From Microbacterium sp. SA39 (GTDB taxonomy: Bacteria > Actinomycetota > Actinomycetes > Actinomycetales > Microbacteriaceae): a stretch of DNA of 64,000 nucleotides. Positions 1-9,045 of the stretch are shown here, one piece after another. The position numbers were made by a program, and so were the translations under genes. The stretch spans positions 1-64,000 of the forward strand of contig NZ_JXRU01000030.1 of NCBI RefSeq assembly GCF_000967865.1. The letters are read 5' to 3'. The notes under the pieces are model-generated. The model was not told where the DNA came from. It did not search any database and was given only the letters and a program-made list of their open reading frames with translations. Position 1 is the stretch's first letter. Each line of letters opens with the position of its first letter.

Positions 1-63
1 GTACGGTCGAGAACCGCATGACAACAATGACTTTGTTATGTGTTTGATTGAAACATCAATAGT
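1..63 (+). other. rRNA operon internal spacer (23S-5S side)
   Basis: AT-rich stretch immediately before the 5S rRNA, unlike the GC-rich remainder of the window. Since the 5S gene follows directly with no promoter visible, this is most simply the transcribed spacer between 23S (outside the window) and 5S. No gene is seen in it. Confidence 0.7.
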
Positions 64-182
64 GTTTCGGCGGCCATAGCGTGAGGGAAACGCCCGGTTA
101 CATTCCGAACCCGGAAGCTAAGCCTCACAGCGCCGATGGTACTGCAGGGGGGACCCTGTGGGAGAGTAGGACACCGCCGGAC
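64..182 (+). rRNA. rrf: 5S ribosomal RNA
   Basis: About 119 nt with the actinobacterial 5S signature: a 5' arm containing GGCGGCCATAGCG, the internal block CCGAACCCGGAAGCTAAG, and the 3' arm ending ACACCGCCGGAC that pairs with the 5' end. It is the last gene of an rRNA operon and is followed 12 nt later by a strong hairpin terminator. Exact ends are estimated from the terminal stem. Confidence 0.95.
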
Positions 183-193
183 TTAATTTAGAC

Positions 194-225
194 AAAATGG
201 CCACCCAACGCTGGGTGGCCATTTT
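194..225 (+). terminator. rRNA operon terminator hairpin
   Basis: Perfect 14-bp inverted repeat, AAAATGGCCACCCA at 194-207 and its complement at 212-225, around a 4-nt loop. The descending arm ends in TTTT, so it resembles a classical intrinsic terminator. It sits directly after the 5S gene and before the next start codon at 252. Confidence 0.9.
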
Positions 226-251
226 GCGTTTATACGAGAACAGGGAGCATC

Positions 252-2084
252 ATGCCGGAAGAGGAAGAGCGCCGTCCGCGTCGCGACAACGACAATGGAT
301 CGCGCGGTCAGCGGCCTTCCGGCGGCCGTCCCGCCTATAACCGGGACGCAGCTCCTCGCCGTGACGGCGACAGCCGCTCCGGCGGTGCTCCGCGCCGAGA
401 GGGTGGCGGGTATAACCGCGACACCGCTCCGCGCCGCGAGGGCGGCTACAACCGCGACTCCGCTCCGCGCCGCGAGGGCGGGTACAACCGCGACTCCGCT
501 CCGCGCCGCGAGGGCGGGTACAACCGCGACTCCGCTCCGCGTCGCGAGGGTGACAACCGCTCCGGAGGTGCCCCGCGTCGTGAGGGTGGCGGCTACAACC
601 GCGACTCCGCTCCGCGCCGCGAGGGCGGGTACAACCGCGACTCCGCTCCGCGTCGCGAGGGTGACAACCGCTCCGGAGGTGCCCCGCGTCGTGAGGGTGG
701 CGGCTACAACCGCGACTCCGCTCCGCGCCGCGAGGGCGGGTACAACCGCGACTCCGCTCCCCGCCGTGATGGTGACAACCGCTCCGGTGGCGCTCCTCGT
801 CGTGAGGGCGGCGGGTATAACCGCGACTCTGCTCCCCGTCGCGAAGGCGGCGGCTACAACCGCGATTCCGCTTCGCGTCGCGACGGCGACAACCGCTCCG
901 GTGGCGCTCCTCGCCGCGAAGGCGGTGGCCCTAGCCGTGACTCCGCACCCCGCCGTGAGGGTGGGTACCACCGTGACTCCGCTCCCCGCCGCGAGGGCGG
1001 GTACAGCCGCGATTCCGCCCCCCGCCGCGATGGCGACAACCGTCCGAGCGACCGCGCTCCGCGTCGCGATTCCGGTTCCGACCGGGGCTCTGCACGTTCC
1101 TACCCGCAGCGCGGGGGATCAGGACGGGAGCGGCCGGTTCAGGCATCCGACGAGCGTCCGCGGTTCAATGACCCCCACATCCCTGACGAGGTCACTGCTC
1201 GCGATCTGCACACGTCGGCCCGTAACGAGCTCAAGACGCTGAGCAAGGAGAACGCCGAACTGGTGGCGCGTCACCTCGCGATGGCTTCCCAGCTGATCGA
1301 CGAGGACCCGGCTCTGGCGCACGAGCACGCGCTGGCAGCATCTCGCCGTGCCGGCCGTATCGCGATCGTCCGCGAGACGCTCGGCATCACCGCCTACGCG
1401 ACTGAGGATTTCGCGCTTGCCTTACGTGAGCTGCGCACCTATCGCCGGATCTCCGGCAAGGACGATCAGATCGCCCTGATGGTGGACAGCGAACGCGGTA
1501 TCGGCCGGCCCGACCGTGCCCTCGAGACCGGACGCGCGGTCGACCGGTCCGCGTTGACCACTCCCGTGCGCGTCTCGCTCGCCATCGCGATGTCGGGCGC
1601 ACGACTGGATCAGGGTGACCTCGAGCTCGCTCTCGGCGAGCTCGAGATCCCGGAGCTCGATCCCGACCGGGCCTTCGAGTGGAGTCCTGCGCTCTTCGCG
1701 GCGCGCGCCGCCGTGCTCGAGGACCTCGGTCGTGACGAGGAGGCCGCGTTCTGGGCGCACCGCGCCGAGGTCGCTGCCGAGGCGCTCGGTGTCGATGAGG
1801 CAGGAGACGAAGAGATCATCATCGAGGACGGCCTCATCGAGGGCGAATTCCCCGACGACGACGAGATCGCCGAGCCGACGGACGCCGTTGCCACCCACGA
1901 GGACGCGCCGGCCGACGACGCAGAAGCCGATGGCGGGCAGGCCACCGACGAGCCGACCGCTGTCCCGGAACCGACTGTCGAAGACGAGGTGCGCGAACTC
2001 CTCGGCGAGGACGACGACACAGAAGACGACGGCACCGCCGACACGGACGAGGAAGAGGCTGAGGGCACGGAGCGGGACGCGTGA
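252..2084 (+). CDS. Repeat-rich basic/acidic TPR-like protein (Rv1691-position)
   Basis: A 610-residue protein in three parts. Residues about 29-272 are a low-complexity Arg-rich tract with 14 copies of an RDSAPRR-type unit, interleaved with five NRSGGAPRR-type units joined by EGGYN or DGDN linkers. Residues about 314-505 are helical and Ala/Leu/Glu-rich and look like TPR-type repeats. The last 100 residues are very acidic. No catalytic motif is visible. By position before the HAD phosphatase, small protein and tlyA it corresponds to M. tuberculosis Rv1691 (TPR-like, unknown role). The Arg/Gly-rich tract suggests nucleic-acid or ribosome binding, but that is inference. ATG 252 has an AGGGAG site 4-5 nt upstream. 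It overlaps the next gene by one base. Confidence 0.85.
   Translation: MPEEEERRPRRDNDNGSRGQRPSGGRPAYNRDAAPRRDGDSRSGGAPRREGGGYNRDTAPRREGGYNRDSAPRREGGYNRDSAPRREGGYNRDSAPRREGDNRSGGAPRREGGGYNRDSAPRREGGYNRDSAPRREGDNRSGGAPRREGGGYNRDSAPRREGGYNRDSAPRRDGDNRSGGAPRREGGGYNRDSAPRREGGGYNRDSASRRDGDNRSGGAPRREGGGPSRDSAPRREGGYHRDSAPRREGGYSRDSAPRRDGDNRPSDRAPRRDSGSDRGSARSYPQRGGSGRERPVQASDERPRFNDPHIPDEVTARDLHTSARNELKTLSKENAELVARHLAMASQLIDEDPALAHEHALAASRRAGRIAIVRETLGITAYATEDFALALRELRTYRRISGKDDQIALMVDSERGIGRPDRALETGRAVDRSALTTPVRVSLAIAMSGARLDQGDLELALGELEIPELDPDRAFEWSPALFAARAAVLEDLGRDEEAAFWAHRAEVAAEALGVDEAGDEEIIIEDGLIEGEFPDDDEIAEPTDAVATHEDAPADDAEADGGQATDEPTAVPEPTVEDEVRELLGEDDDTEDDGTADTDEEEAEGTERDA
336..1067 (+). repeat. 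In-frame tandem repeat encoding RDSAPRR units
   Basis: Near-identical 36-bp units (12 codons each) alternate with longer GDNRSGGAPRREGGG-type inserts, giving higher-order copies. All copies keep the reading frame of the surrounding gene and differ mainly at third codon positions. This indicates old duplications kept by selection, with scope for length change by slippage. Confidence 0.9.
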
Positions 2085-3124
2085 TGGCGCTCTTCTCTCG
2101 GAAGCGTCCGACCACGCCCACGCCTCTCGAGGGCATCGACACCGTCCTGGCCGACCTGGACGGCGTCGTCTACGCCGGTCCCGGAGCCCTGCCGCATGCG
2201 GTCGAGAGCCTGAACCGGGCGGGCGAATCCGCTCGGCTCGGCTACATCACCAACAATGCCGCGCGCACGGATGCCTCCGTCGCAGCGCACTTGACCAGCC
2301 TCGGCCTCGACGTGGCGGCATCCGATGTCGTCACCAGTCCGCAGGCTGCCATGCGCCTGTTGGCGAGCATCCTTCCGGCTCCGGCGACGATCCTCGTCGT
2401 CGGAGGCGACGGGCTTGTCGACGAGGTCACGAAGGCCGGATACACGGTCACCCGCAGCGCCGAGGACTCGCCGGCCGCCGTCGTGCAGGGCTTCGCCCCC
2501 GAGGTCGCCTGGACCGATCTGGCCGAGGCGGCGTTCGCCCTCAAGGTTCCCGAGGAAGACGGCGGCATCCCGTGGATCGCCACCAACACGGACTGGACGA
2601 TTCCGCGCGAGCGCGGCGTCGCTCCGGGCAACGGCACGCTCGTCTCGGCCGTGCACACCGCCATCGGTCGTCTGGCGACGGTCGCCGGCAAACCCGAGAT
2701 CCCGATCTTCGAAGAGGCTCTCGCGCGTTTCAGCGCGCAGAAGGCGCTCTTCATCGGCGACCGGCTCGACACCGACATCATGGGGGCGAACCGTGCCGGG
2801 ATCGACTCCGCGCTCGTCCTCACGGGAATCGACCGGCCCAAGCACGTGCTCGCGGCGCCCGAGGGCTCGCGTCCGACGTTCATCCTCGGCGACCTCCGCG
2901 AGTTGCATGAGCCGTATCCCGAGGTCGCCGAGAAGGATGGCGCGTTCCACGTGAACGGCGCGGCTGTGAGGGTCTCCGGTGCCGACGTCGAGATCGTCGC
3001 AGACGCGGGTGCGCAGATCGATCTGCTCCGCGCCGCTGCAGCCGCGATCTGGGCATCCGGCACCCCGGTCTTCGTGCTCCGTGTGCCGGAACATCTCTAC
3101 GACGACCCGTTCCACCGTCCCTGA
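2084..3124 (+). CDS. HAD-IIA family sugar/glycerol-phosphate phosphatase
   Basis: A 346-residue HAD hydrolase of the NagD/PGP type. Motif I is LADLDGVVYAG near residue 22 (nucleophile Asp and the second Asp two residues on). Motif II is the Thr/Asn of GYITNNAARTD. Motif IV is FIGDRLDTDIMGANRAG. The C2-type cap and a C-terminal extension of about 80 residues match actinobacterial members. In M. tuberculosis the syntenic protein Rv1692 dephosphorylates glycerol 3-phosphate in lipid recycling, so that substrate is plausible but not shown here. ATG 2084 gives a TGATG junction with the upstream gene; a GTG at 2081 in the same frame is an alternative start. Confidence 0.92.
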   Translation: MALFSRKRPTTPTPLEGIDTVLADLDGVVYAGPGALPHAVESLNRAGESARLGYITNNAARTDASVAAHLTSLGLDVAASDVVTSPQAAMRLLASILPAPATILVVGGDGLVDEVTKAGYTVTRSAEDSPAAVVQGFAPEVAWTDLAEAAFALKVPEEDGGIPWIATNTDWTIPRERGVAPGNGTLVSAVHTAIGRLATVAGKPEIPIFEEALARFSAQKALFIGDRLDTDIMGANRAGIDSALVLTGIDRPKHVLAAPEGSRPTFILGDLRELHEPYPEVAEKDGAFHVNGAAVRVSGADVEIVADAGAQIDLLRAAAAAIWASGTPVFVLRVPEHLYDDPFHRP

Positions 3125-3166
3125 GCGGGGACCGTCGTGGCTTCCCGTCTCGTCGGAGGCGCCGCG

Positions 3167-3172
3167 TACAGT
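3167..3172 (+). promoter_or_regulatory. Leaderless -10 element (TACAGT)
   Basis: TACAGT followed by exactly 6 nt and then GTG at 3179, so the predicted transcription start coincides with the start codon. No ribosome site precedes this GTG. Confidence 0.55.
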
Positions 3173-3178
3173 AGGACC

Positions 3179-3355
3179 GTGAGCGATCAGACGACGAGTG
3201 CGCCGACCGACGGCCTGTGGAGTCGCCTGCGCCTGATCGAAGGGCAGCCGCTCCCTGCGAGAGCCGATGCCTACTCGGCTCTGCACGATGAGCTGTCGCG
3301 CCGCCTCGAAAGCGGTGCGAAGCTCGAGCAGCGGGAGACTCCGGGAAGCCGATGA
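3179..3355 (+). CDS. Small conserved hypothetical protein (Rv1693-position)
   Basis: A 58-residue protein beginning MSDQTTSAPTDGLW with an amphipathic helical C-terminal half rich in Arg, Leu and Glu. An in-frame ATG at 3137 lies upstream, but a TACAGT -10 element sits exactly one spacer before GTG 3179, so the shorter form is preferred. It overlaps tlyA by 4 nt. A protein of about this size lies at the same place in mycobacteria (Rv1693). The function is unknown; translational coupling to tlyA is the main clue. Confidence 0.75.
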   Translation: MSDQTTSAPTDGLWSRLRLIEGQPLPARADAYSALHDELSRRLESGAKLEQRETPGSR

Positions 3356-4149
3356 CGCGACTCGACGCCGCCCTCGCCGCACGAGGACTCGCCCGTTCGC
3401 GCAGCCACGCCGCCACCCTCATCTCCGAAGGGCTCGTGAGCGTCGACGGCCGGCCCGTCGTGAAGTCCTCGACCCCGGTCGACGACACCGCAGAGATCAC
3501 GATCGCCGGAGCCGATCACTATGTCGGCCGCGCAGCGCACAAGCTCATCGCCGGACTGGACGGCTTCGGCGTCGCCGTCGAGGGACGTCTCGCGCTCGAC
3601 ATGGGCGCCTCCACCGGCGGTTTCACCCAGGTGCTGCGCGAGCGCGGCGCCCGTCGCGTGCTCGCTGTCGACGTGGGACACGGACAGCTCGCTCCCTCGG
3701 TCGCCGCCGACCCCGAGGTCGTCGCTGTCGAGGGCTACAACGTGCGATACATGACGCCCGAGAACCTGGCGGAGGCCACCGGTGAGGAGCAGGCGCCGGA
3801 ACTCGTGGTCGGCGATCTCTCCTTCATCTCGCTGGAGCTCGTGCTCCCCGCCGTCGCGGCCGTCGCCGCACCGGCATCCGACATCCTGCTTCTCGTGAAG
3901 CCGCAGTTCGAGGTCGGGCGCACCGCCGTGCGCGGCGGCCTCGTGACCGACCCCGCAACCCGGGCGGATGCCGTCGCCCGCACCGTGTGGACTGCGTGGG
4001 ACGTCGGGCTCGGCATGCTCGGCATACTTCCGTCCCCGATACTCGGCACGCATGGGAATGCCGAGTATCTCGTGCACCTCGCGCCGGGACGCGGCAGCAA
4101 TCCGACAGAATGGTTGGACAGCATCAACCGACTGGCAGGAGGACGATGA
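3352..4149 (+). CDS. tlyA: TlyA-family rRNA 2'-O-methyltransferase
   Basis: A 265-residue protein with an N-terminal S4 RNA-binding domain (residues 1-60, LDAALAARGLARSR onward) and an FtsJ-type Rossmann methyltransferase domain. The SAM-binding motif is LDMGASTGGFTQVL near residue 82, and the catalytic KDKE-type residues lie around K60, GDLSFISL and LVKPQFEVGR. The family methylates cytidine 2'-O positions in 16S and 23S rRNA, which in mycobacteria makes ribosomes sensitive to capreomycin. Start ATG 3352 overlaps the previous stop (ATGA), and the stop overlaps nadK in the same way, indicating translational coupling. Confidence 0.95.
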   Translation: MTRLDAALAARGLARSRSHAATLISEGLVSVDGRPVVKSSTPVDDTAEITIAGADHYVGRAAHKLIAGLDGFGVAVEGRLALDMGASTGGFTQVLRERGARRVLAVDVGHGQLAPSVAADPEVVAVEGYNVRYMTPENLAEATGEEQAPELVVGDLSFISLELVLPAVAAVAAPASDILLLVKPQFEVGRTAVRGGLVTDPATRADAVARTVWTAWDVGLGMLGILPSPILGTHGNAEYLVHLAPGRGSNPTEWLDSINRLAGGR

Positions 4150-5066
4150 ACGAGCGCAGGATCCTGGTCGTCGCCCACGCCCGCCGCGTCGACACCGTGG
4201 AAGCCGCGCGTCGTGTCATCGACGCGCTGCGCGGTGCAGGGGCGCAACCGGTGCTGGCCCGCGATGACCACGACGCCCTCGCCGCCGTCGACCCGTTCTT
4301 CGCCGATGTCGACGTGCTGGACGACTCCTCGCAGGCCACACCGCTCGAACTGGCGATCGTGCTGGGCGGCGACGGGACGATCCTGCGCGCGGCCGAACTC
4401 GTCCGCGACATCGGCGCGCCGGTTCTCGGGATCAACATGGGGCACGTCGGCTTCCTCGCCGAGATCGACCGCGACGACATGGACGACGCCGTGCGCCGCG
4501 TGATCGACCGCGACTACGAGGTCGAGGAGCGTCTGGCCCTGTCTGTCCGGGTGAAGGATGCCGCCGGCGCGGTCGTCTTCGACACCTGGGCGCTGAACGA
4601 GGCGACGGTCGAGAAAGCCAGCCGGGAGCGGATGATCGAGGTCGTGCTCGAGATCGATGGCCGACCGCTGTCGAGCTTCGCCTGCGACGGCATGGTCGTC
4701 TCCACACCCACGGGATCCACCGCCTACAACTTCTCCGCCGGAGGCCCGGTCATCTGGCCGAGCGTCGAGGCGATCGCCGTCATCCCCCTGTCGGCGCATG
4801 CCCTCTTCGCCAAGCCTCTCGTGGTCAGCCCCGACGCAGCGGTGGCCATCGAGATGCTGGAGCGCACGGACGGCTCAGGCATCCTGTGGTGCGACGGCCG
4901 GCGCTCGCACGACCTTCCACCCGGTGCACGCGTCGTCGTGCGGCGCTCATCGCGTCCCGTGCGTCTGGCGCGCCTTCATCCGACCGCGTTCACGGATCGC
5001 CTGGTGCGCAAGTTCCGCCTACCTGTCGAGGGCTGGCGCGGCCAGGAGCCGGGGAAGACGTCATGA
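4146..5066 (+). CDS. nadK: NAD kinase
   Basis: A 306-residue ATP-NAD kinase that makes NADP from NAD. The GGDGT motif (LGGDGTILRAAE, about residues 76-87), GINMGHVGFLAE, NEATVEK and DGMVVSTPTGSTAYN cover the family's active-site and NAD-binding segments. Start ATG 4146 is chosen because a GGAGGACG ribosome site lies just upstream and the ATGA overlap with tlyA matches the neighbouring junctions; an upstream in-frame ATG at 3987 would run deep into tlyA. The 3' end overlaps recN by 4 nt. Confidence 0.96.
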   Translation: MNERRILVVAHARRVDTVEAARRVIDALRGAGAQPVLARDDHDALAAVDPFFADVDVLDDSSQATPLELAIVLGGDGTILRAAELVRDIGAPVLGINMGHVGFLAEIDRDDMDDAVRRVIDRDYEVEERLALSVRVKDAAGAVVFDTWALNEATVEKASRERMIEVVLEIDGRPLSSFACDGMVVSTPTGSTAYNFSAGGPVIWPSVEAIAVIPLSAHALFAKPLVVSPDAAVAIEMLERTDGSGILWCDGRRSHDLPPGARVVVRRSSRPVRLARLHPTAFTDRLVRKFRLPVEGWRGQEPGKTS

Positions 5067-6754
5067 TCGAGGAGATGCGGATGCAGGGCCTCGGTGTCAT
5101 CGCCGACGCCGTGCTGCCCCTCGGCCCAGGATTCACCGCCATCACCGGCGAGACCGGGGCGGGGAAGACGATGGTCGTCACCGGTCTCGGCCTGCTGCTG
5201 GGCCAGCGCGCCGATTCCGGAGCCGTCCGTGCCGGGTCCGCCCAGGCGTCGGTCGCCGGAGTGTGGATCGTCCCGGAGAAGGGCGATGTCGCCGACATCG
5301 TGACGGATGCCGGTGGCGAACTCGAACCCGCGGGCGCCGACCGCGCAGAGCTCTACGTGTCGCGCACCCTGAGCGCCGAGGGTCGCAGCCGCGCCAGCGT
5401 CGGAGGGCGAGCCGCCCCCGCGGGCGTCCTGTCGGCTCTCGCAGAGGAACTCGTCGTCGTGCACGGTCAATCCGAGCAGCTCCGGCTGCGGTCCGCGGCT
5501 GCACAGCGAGACGCGCTCGATCGATTCGGCGGCGCCCCCATCGCGAAGGCGCTCGACGCCTACTCGGCATCCTTCTCGCGCTGGCGGGCGCTCGATGCCG
5601 AGATCACCGAGATCTCCGAGAACCGCGACCGTCGAGCAGAAGAAGCGGCGCGTCTCCGCGAGGCGCTCACCCTCATCGAGGCGACGGCACCGGAGCCGGG
5701 GGAGGACCAGGAGCTCAGCGAACGCGCTGAGCGTCTCGCCAACTCCGAGGAGCTGCGACTCGCGGCTTCGCTCTCGCACAGTGCGCTGTCGAGCGAGGAC
5801 GGCGAACCCGACGCCTCCGCCCTCGTCGCAGAAGCTCGCCGGCTGCTGGAACGCGTCTCCGACACCAAGCTCGCCGAGATCGCGGAGAGCCTCGCCGACA
5901 TCGGCTACCGGATCGCCGATATCGCCGGGCTCCTCTCCGCGTATCTCGCCGACCTCGACGAGACGGGTCCGCACGAGCTTGCGGCGGTCGAGGAGCGCCG
6001 TGCCGCGCTGGGAACGCTGATCCGAGCGCACGGGTCACTCGACGAAGCCCTCGAGGTCTGGAAGACGGGTTCCGCTCGCCTGGCCGAGCTCGACGACGAC
6101 GGAGAGCGCATCGAGCGGCTGGTCGCCGAGCGCGACGCCGTGCGCGCCGAGCTCGACACGCATGCCGCCGCGCTCACCGCCGAGCGGACTGCTGCGGCCG
6201 CGCGGCTCGGGGCAGCCGTGACCGAGGAACTGCACGCCCTGGCGATGCCCGATGCCCGCCTCGAGGTCGCGGTCGCCGAAGGCGCCGAGAGCACCCACGG
6301 GCGCGACGACGTCTCGATCCTGCTGGCACCGCATCCGGGCGCCGAGCCCCGCTCCGTCGGCAAGGGCGCGTCCGGGGGCGAGCTCTCCCGCGTGATGCTG
6401 GCGATCGAGGTCGTGATCGCCGGAACAGACCCCGTACCCACGTTCGTGTTCGACGAGGTCGACGCGGGCATCGGCGGTGCCGCGGCGATCGAAGTGGGCC
6501 GGCGACTCGCCCGACTCGCAGAGAAGTCGCAAGTCATCGCTGTGACACATCTCGCCCAGGTCGCGGCCTTCGCGAGCAACCACCTGTCCGTCGTGAAGTC
6601 CAACGATGGCGCGGTCACCGCCTCCAGCGTGCGTCGTCTGGAGGGCGGCGAGCGTGAGGCCGAGATGGCCCGCCTGCTGTCCGGACTCGCCGATTCGGAT
6701 GCCGCACTGACCCACGCCCGAGAACTTCTCAGCCTCGGCGCCCCTACTGCCTGA
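5063..6754 (+). CDS. recN: DNA repair protein RecN
   Basis: A 563-residue SMC-like ATPase that acts in double-strand break repair. The N-terminal Walker A is GETGAGKT (about residues 30-37). A long helical, coiled-coil-prone middle region rich in Ala, Glu and Arg follows. The C-terminal signature is [15 protein letters not shown] and the Walker B is [15 protein letters not shown] 5063 is coupled to nadK by an ATGA overlap. No LexA box is seen at this internal junction, so any SOS control would have to come from an upstream promoter. The -10 for pyrG begins directly after the stop codon. Confidence 0.95.
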   Translation: MIEEMRMQGLGVIADAVLPLGPGFTAITGETGAGKTMVVTGLGLLLGQRADSGAVRAGSAQASVAGVWIVPEKGDVADIVTDAGGELEPAGADRAELYVSRTLSAEGRSRASVGGRAAPAGVLSALAEELVVVHGQSEQLRLRSAAAQRDALDRFGGAPIAKALDAYSASFSRWRALDAEITEISENRDRRAEEAARLREALTLIEATAPEPGEDQELSERAERLANSEELRLAASLSHSALSSEDGEPDASALVAEARRLLERVSDTKLAEIAESLADIGYRIADIAGLLSAYLADLDETGPHELAAVEERRAALGTLIRAHGSLDEALEVWKTGSARLAELDDDGERIERLVAERDAVRAELDTHAAALTAERTAAAARLGAAVTEELHALAMPDARLEVAVAEGAESTHGRDDVSILLAPHPGAEPRSVGKGASGGELSRVMLAIEVVIAGTDPVPTFVFDEVDAGIGGAAAIEVGRRLARLAEKSQVIAVTHLAQVAAFASNHLSVVKSNDGAVTASSVRRLEGGEREAEMARLLSGLADSDAALTHARELLSLGAPTA

Positions 6755-6760
6755 TAGGAT
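6755..6760 (+). promoter_or_regulatory. pyrG -10 element (TAGGAT)
   Basis: TAGGAT starts on the base after the recN stop codon and lies 8 nt before GTG 6769. The predicted transcription start is 2 nt before the start codon, giving an essentially leaderless pyrG mRNA. No Shine-Dalgarno sequence is present. Confidence 0.5.
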
Positions 6761-6768
6761 CGAAGCCC

Positions 6769-8469
6769 GTGATGAACTCTTCTTCTGCGGGGCCCAAGAA
6801 CGACACGACCAAGCACATTTTTGTGACAGGTGGTGTCGTTTCGTCTTTGGGTAAGGGCCTCACGGCGGCCAGCCTGGGCAACCTCCTCACCGCTCGCGGA
6901 CTCCGCGTCGTGATGCAGAAGCTCGACCCGTATCTGAACGTCGATCCGGGCACGATGAACCCGTTCCAGCACGGCGAGGTCTTCGTCACGGACGATGGCG
7001 CCGAGACGGATCTCGACATCGGCCACTATGAGCGCTTCCTCGACATCAACCTGTCGCAGGCGGCCAACGTCACGACCGGCCAGATCTACTCGCAGGTCAT
7101 CGCGCGCGAGCGCCGCGGCGAGTACCTCGGCGACACGGTGCAGGTCATCCCGCACATCACCGATGAGATCAAGCGCCGCATGCGCCTGCAGGCGCACGAG
7201 GAGCCGCGCCCCGACGTGATCATCACCGAGGTCGGCGGCACGGTCGGCGACATCGAGTCGCAGCCGTTCCTCGAGGCGGCACGCCAGCTGCGTCATGAGC
7301 TCGGCCGCGACAGCGTGTTCTTCGTGCACGTCTCCCTCGTTCCCTTCATGGGCGCCTCCGGCGAGCAGAAGACGAAGCCGACCCAGCACTCCGTGGCAGC
7401 CCTTCGCCAGGTCGGCATCCAGCCCGACGCGCTGGTGCTGCGCAGCGACCGTCCGGTCAGCGCGGGCAACCGCAACAAGATCGCCCTGATGTGCGACGTC
7501 GACGTCGAAGCCGTCATCAACACCGTCGACCTGCCGAGCATCTACGACATCCCGTCGACGCTCAACGATCAGGGACTCGACTCCTTCATCGTGCGCCGCC
7601 TCGGCCTCGCCGAGAAGGCTGCCGACGAGGTCGACTGGACGCGCTGGAGCAAGGTGCTGCACGCGGTGCACAATCCGAAGCACGAGGTCACGATCGGCCT
7701 CGTCGGCAAGTACATCGACCTGCCCGACGCCTACCTCTCGGTGACCGAGGCGCTCAAGGCCGGCGGCTTCGCACAGGAGACGAAGGTCAACATCCGCTGG
7801 ATCCCCTCCGACCTGTGCGAGACGCCCGAGGGAGCTCAGGAGCAGCTGGCCGACCTCGACGGCATCTGTGTGCCCGGGGGCTTCGGCATCCGCGGCATCG
7901 AGGGCAAGCTGGGCGCGCTGAAGTTCGCGCGCGAGCAGGGCATCCCGACCCTCGGTCTGTGCCTCGGGCTCCAGTGCATGGTGATCGAGTACGCGCGCCA
8001 CGTGGCCGGCATCGACGGGGCCTCGTCGAGCGAGTTCGACCCGGACACCACCGAGCCGGTCATCGCGACCATGGCCGAGCAGATCGAGATCCTCGACGGC
8101 GGCGACCTCGGCGGCACGATGCGCCTCGGCCTCTACCAGGCCGCGCTGACGGAGGGATCGCTCGCGCGGGAGCTGTACGGCACACCCGAGGCATCGGAGC
8201 GCCACCGCCACCGCTACGAGGTCAACAACGCCTACCGCGACCGCCTCTCCGACGCGGGCCTGGTGTTCTCCGGCCTGAACCCTGAGCTCGACCTGGTCGA
8301 GTACGTCGAGCTGCCGCGCGACGTGCACCCGTACTACATCGCCACGCAGGCGCACCCCGAGCTGCGTTCGCGGCCCACCGACCCGCACCCGCTGTTCCGC
8401 GGACTCGTGGGCGCCGCGATCGACCGGCACCGCGCCAGCGAGCTGTTCGACGTCACCGCCGATGAGTGA
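6769..8469 (+). CDS. pyrG: CTP synthase
   Basis: A 566-residue enzyme converting UTP to CTP with glutamine as nitrogen donor. The N-terminal synthetase domain starts with [20 protein letters not shown] (P-loop). The C-terminal class I glutamine amidotransferase domain carries the nucleophile Cys in [10 protein letters not shown] and His/Glu in the [11 protein letters not shown] region. Two stacked starts exist, GTG 6769 and ATG 6772; both fit a leaderless message from the TAGGAT box. The 3' end overlaps the Nudix gene by 8 nt. Confidence 0.97.
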   Translation: MMNSSSAGPKNDTTKHIFVTGGVVSSLGKGLTAASLGNLLTARGLRVVMQKLDPYLNVDPGTMNPFQHGEVFVTDDGAETDLDIGHYERFLDINLSQAANVTTGQIYSQVIARERRGEYLGDTVQVIPHITDEIKRRMRLQAHEEPRPDVIITEVGGTVGDIESQPFLEAARQLRHELGRDSVFFVHVSLVPFMGASGEQKTKPTQHSVAALRQVGIQPDALVLRSDRPVSAGNRNKIALMCDVDVEAVINTVDLPSIYDIPSTLNDQGLDSFIVRRLGLAEKAADEVDWTRWSKVLHAVHNPKHEVTIGLVGKYIDLPDAYLSVTEALKAGGFAQETKVNIRWIPSDLCETPEGAQEQLADLDGICVPGGFGIRGIEGKLGALKFAREQGIPTLGLCLGLQCMVIEYARHVAGIDGASSSEFDPDTTEPVIATMAEQIEILDGGDLGGTMRLGLYQAALTEGSLARELYGTPEASERHRHRYEVNNAYRDRLSDAGLVFSGLNPELDLVEYVELPRDVHPYYIATQAHPELRSRPTDPHPLFRGLVGAAIDRHRASELFDVTADE

Positions 8470-9043
8470 GTCGACGGAGCTCCTGCGCGACGAGCCGTTC
8501 GAACCGGAGGTCGTGCAGAGCGATCTGGCTTTCCACGGTGCCGTGTGGGACGTGCGCGATGACCGCGTCCGCTACGGAGACGGTGAGATCCGGCGGCAGT
8601 ACGTCGCGCACACCGGAGCCGTGGCGATCCTCGCGCTCGACGACGAGGGCCGTGTCCTGCTGATCCAGCAGTACCGGCATCCGATCCGCCACCGCGACTG
8701 GGAGCTGCCCGCCGGTCTCCTCGACATGGAGGGCGAGGAACCGCTCGCTGCGGCGCAGCGCGAGCTCGCCGAAGAGGCTGACCTCGTCGCCGAGCACTGG
8801 GAGCCCCTCGTCTCGTCGTGGACCACCCCGGGCGGGAACGACGAGATGATCCACATCTTCCTCGCGACAGGGATCACGTCGGCGGAGACGGCGCATGCCC
8901 GAGAAGACGAGGAAGCCGATATCCGCATCGAGTGGGTCCCGCTCGCGGATGCGGTCGACGCGGTCCTCGCCGGGCGCATGCGCAACGGCATCCTGTCGAT
9001 CGGAGTGCTCGCGGCGACGCTGAGGCTGCGCGATCGGTCCTGA
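8462..9043 (+). CDS. Nudix hydrolase, ADP-ribose pyrophosphatase type
   Basis: A 193-residue protein of the ADPRase subgroup. The Nudix box lies near residues 84-107 ([18 protein letters not shown] and LAEEADL). The catalytic RELAEE core is intact, but the last box Gly is Asp and the first Gly is one residue further from the Glu than the consensus. The gene sits between pyrG and xerD as Rv1700 does in M. tuberculosis, which hydrolyses ADP-ribose and related nucleotides. It starts with ATG inside the pyrG end (8-nt overlap), so it is probably co-translated. Confidence 0.93.
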   Translation: MSESTELLRDEPFEPEVVQSDLAFHGAVWDVRDDRVRYGDGEIRRQYVAHTGAVAILALDDEGRVLLIQQYRHPIRHRDWELPAGLLDMEGEEPLAAAQRELAEEADLVAEHWEPLVSSWTTPGGNDEMIHIFLATGITSAETAHAREDEEADIRIEWVPLADAVDAVLAGRMRNGILSIGVLAATLRLRDRS

Positions 9044-9045
9044 GG

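Noticed and set aside
336..1067. CRISPR-like array of spaced repeats
   Set aside because: Repeats are directly adjoining, keep one reading frame with third-position changes, have no unique spacers and no cas genes nearby.
1610..3382. 590-codon minus-strand frame opposite the repeat protein and HAD genes
   Set aside because: Antisense shadow; Ser/Arg-rich composition comes from the acidic tail of the true gene.
5905..8430. 841-codon minus-strand frame opposite recN and pyrG
   Set aside because: Spans two well-supported genes in antisense; composition is that of a complementary-strand shadow.
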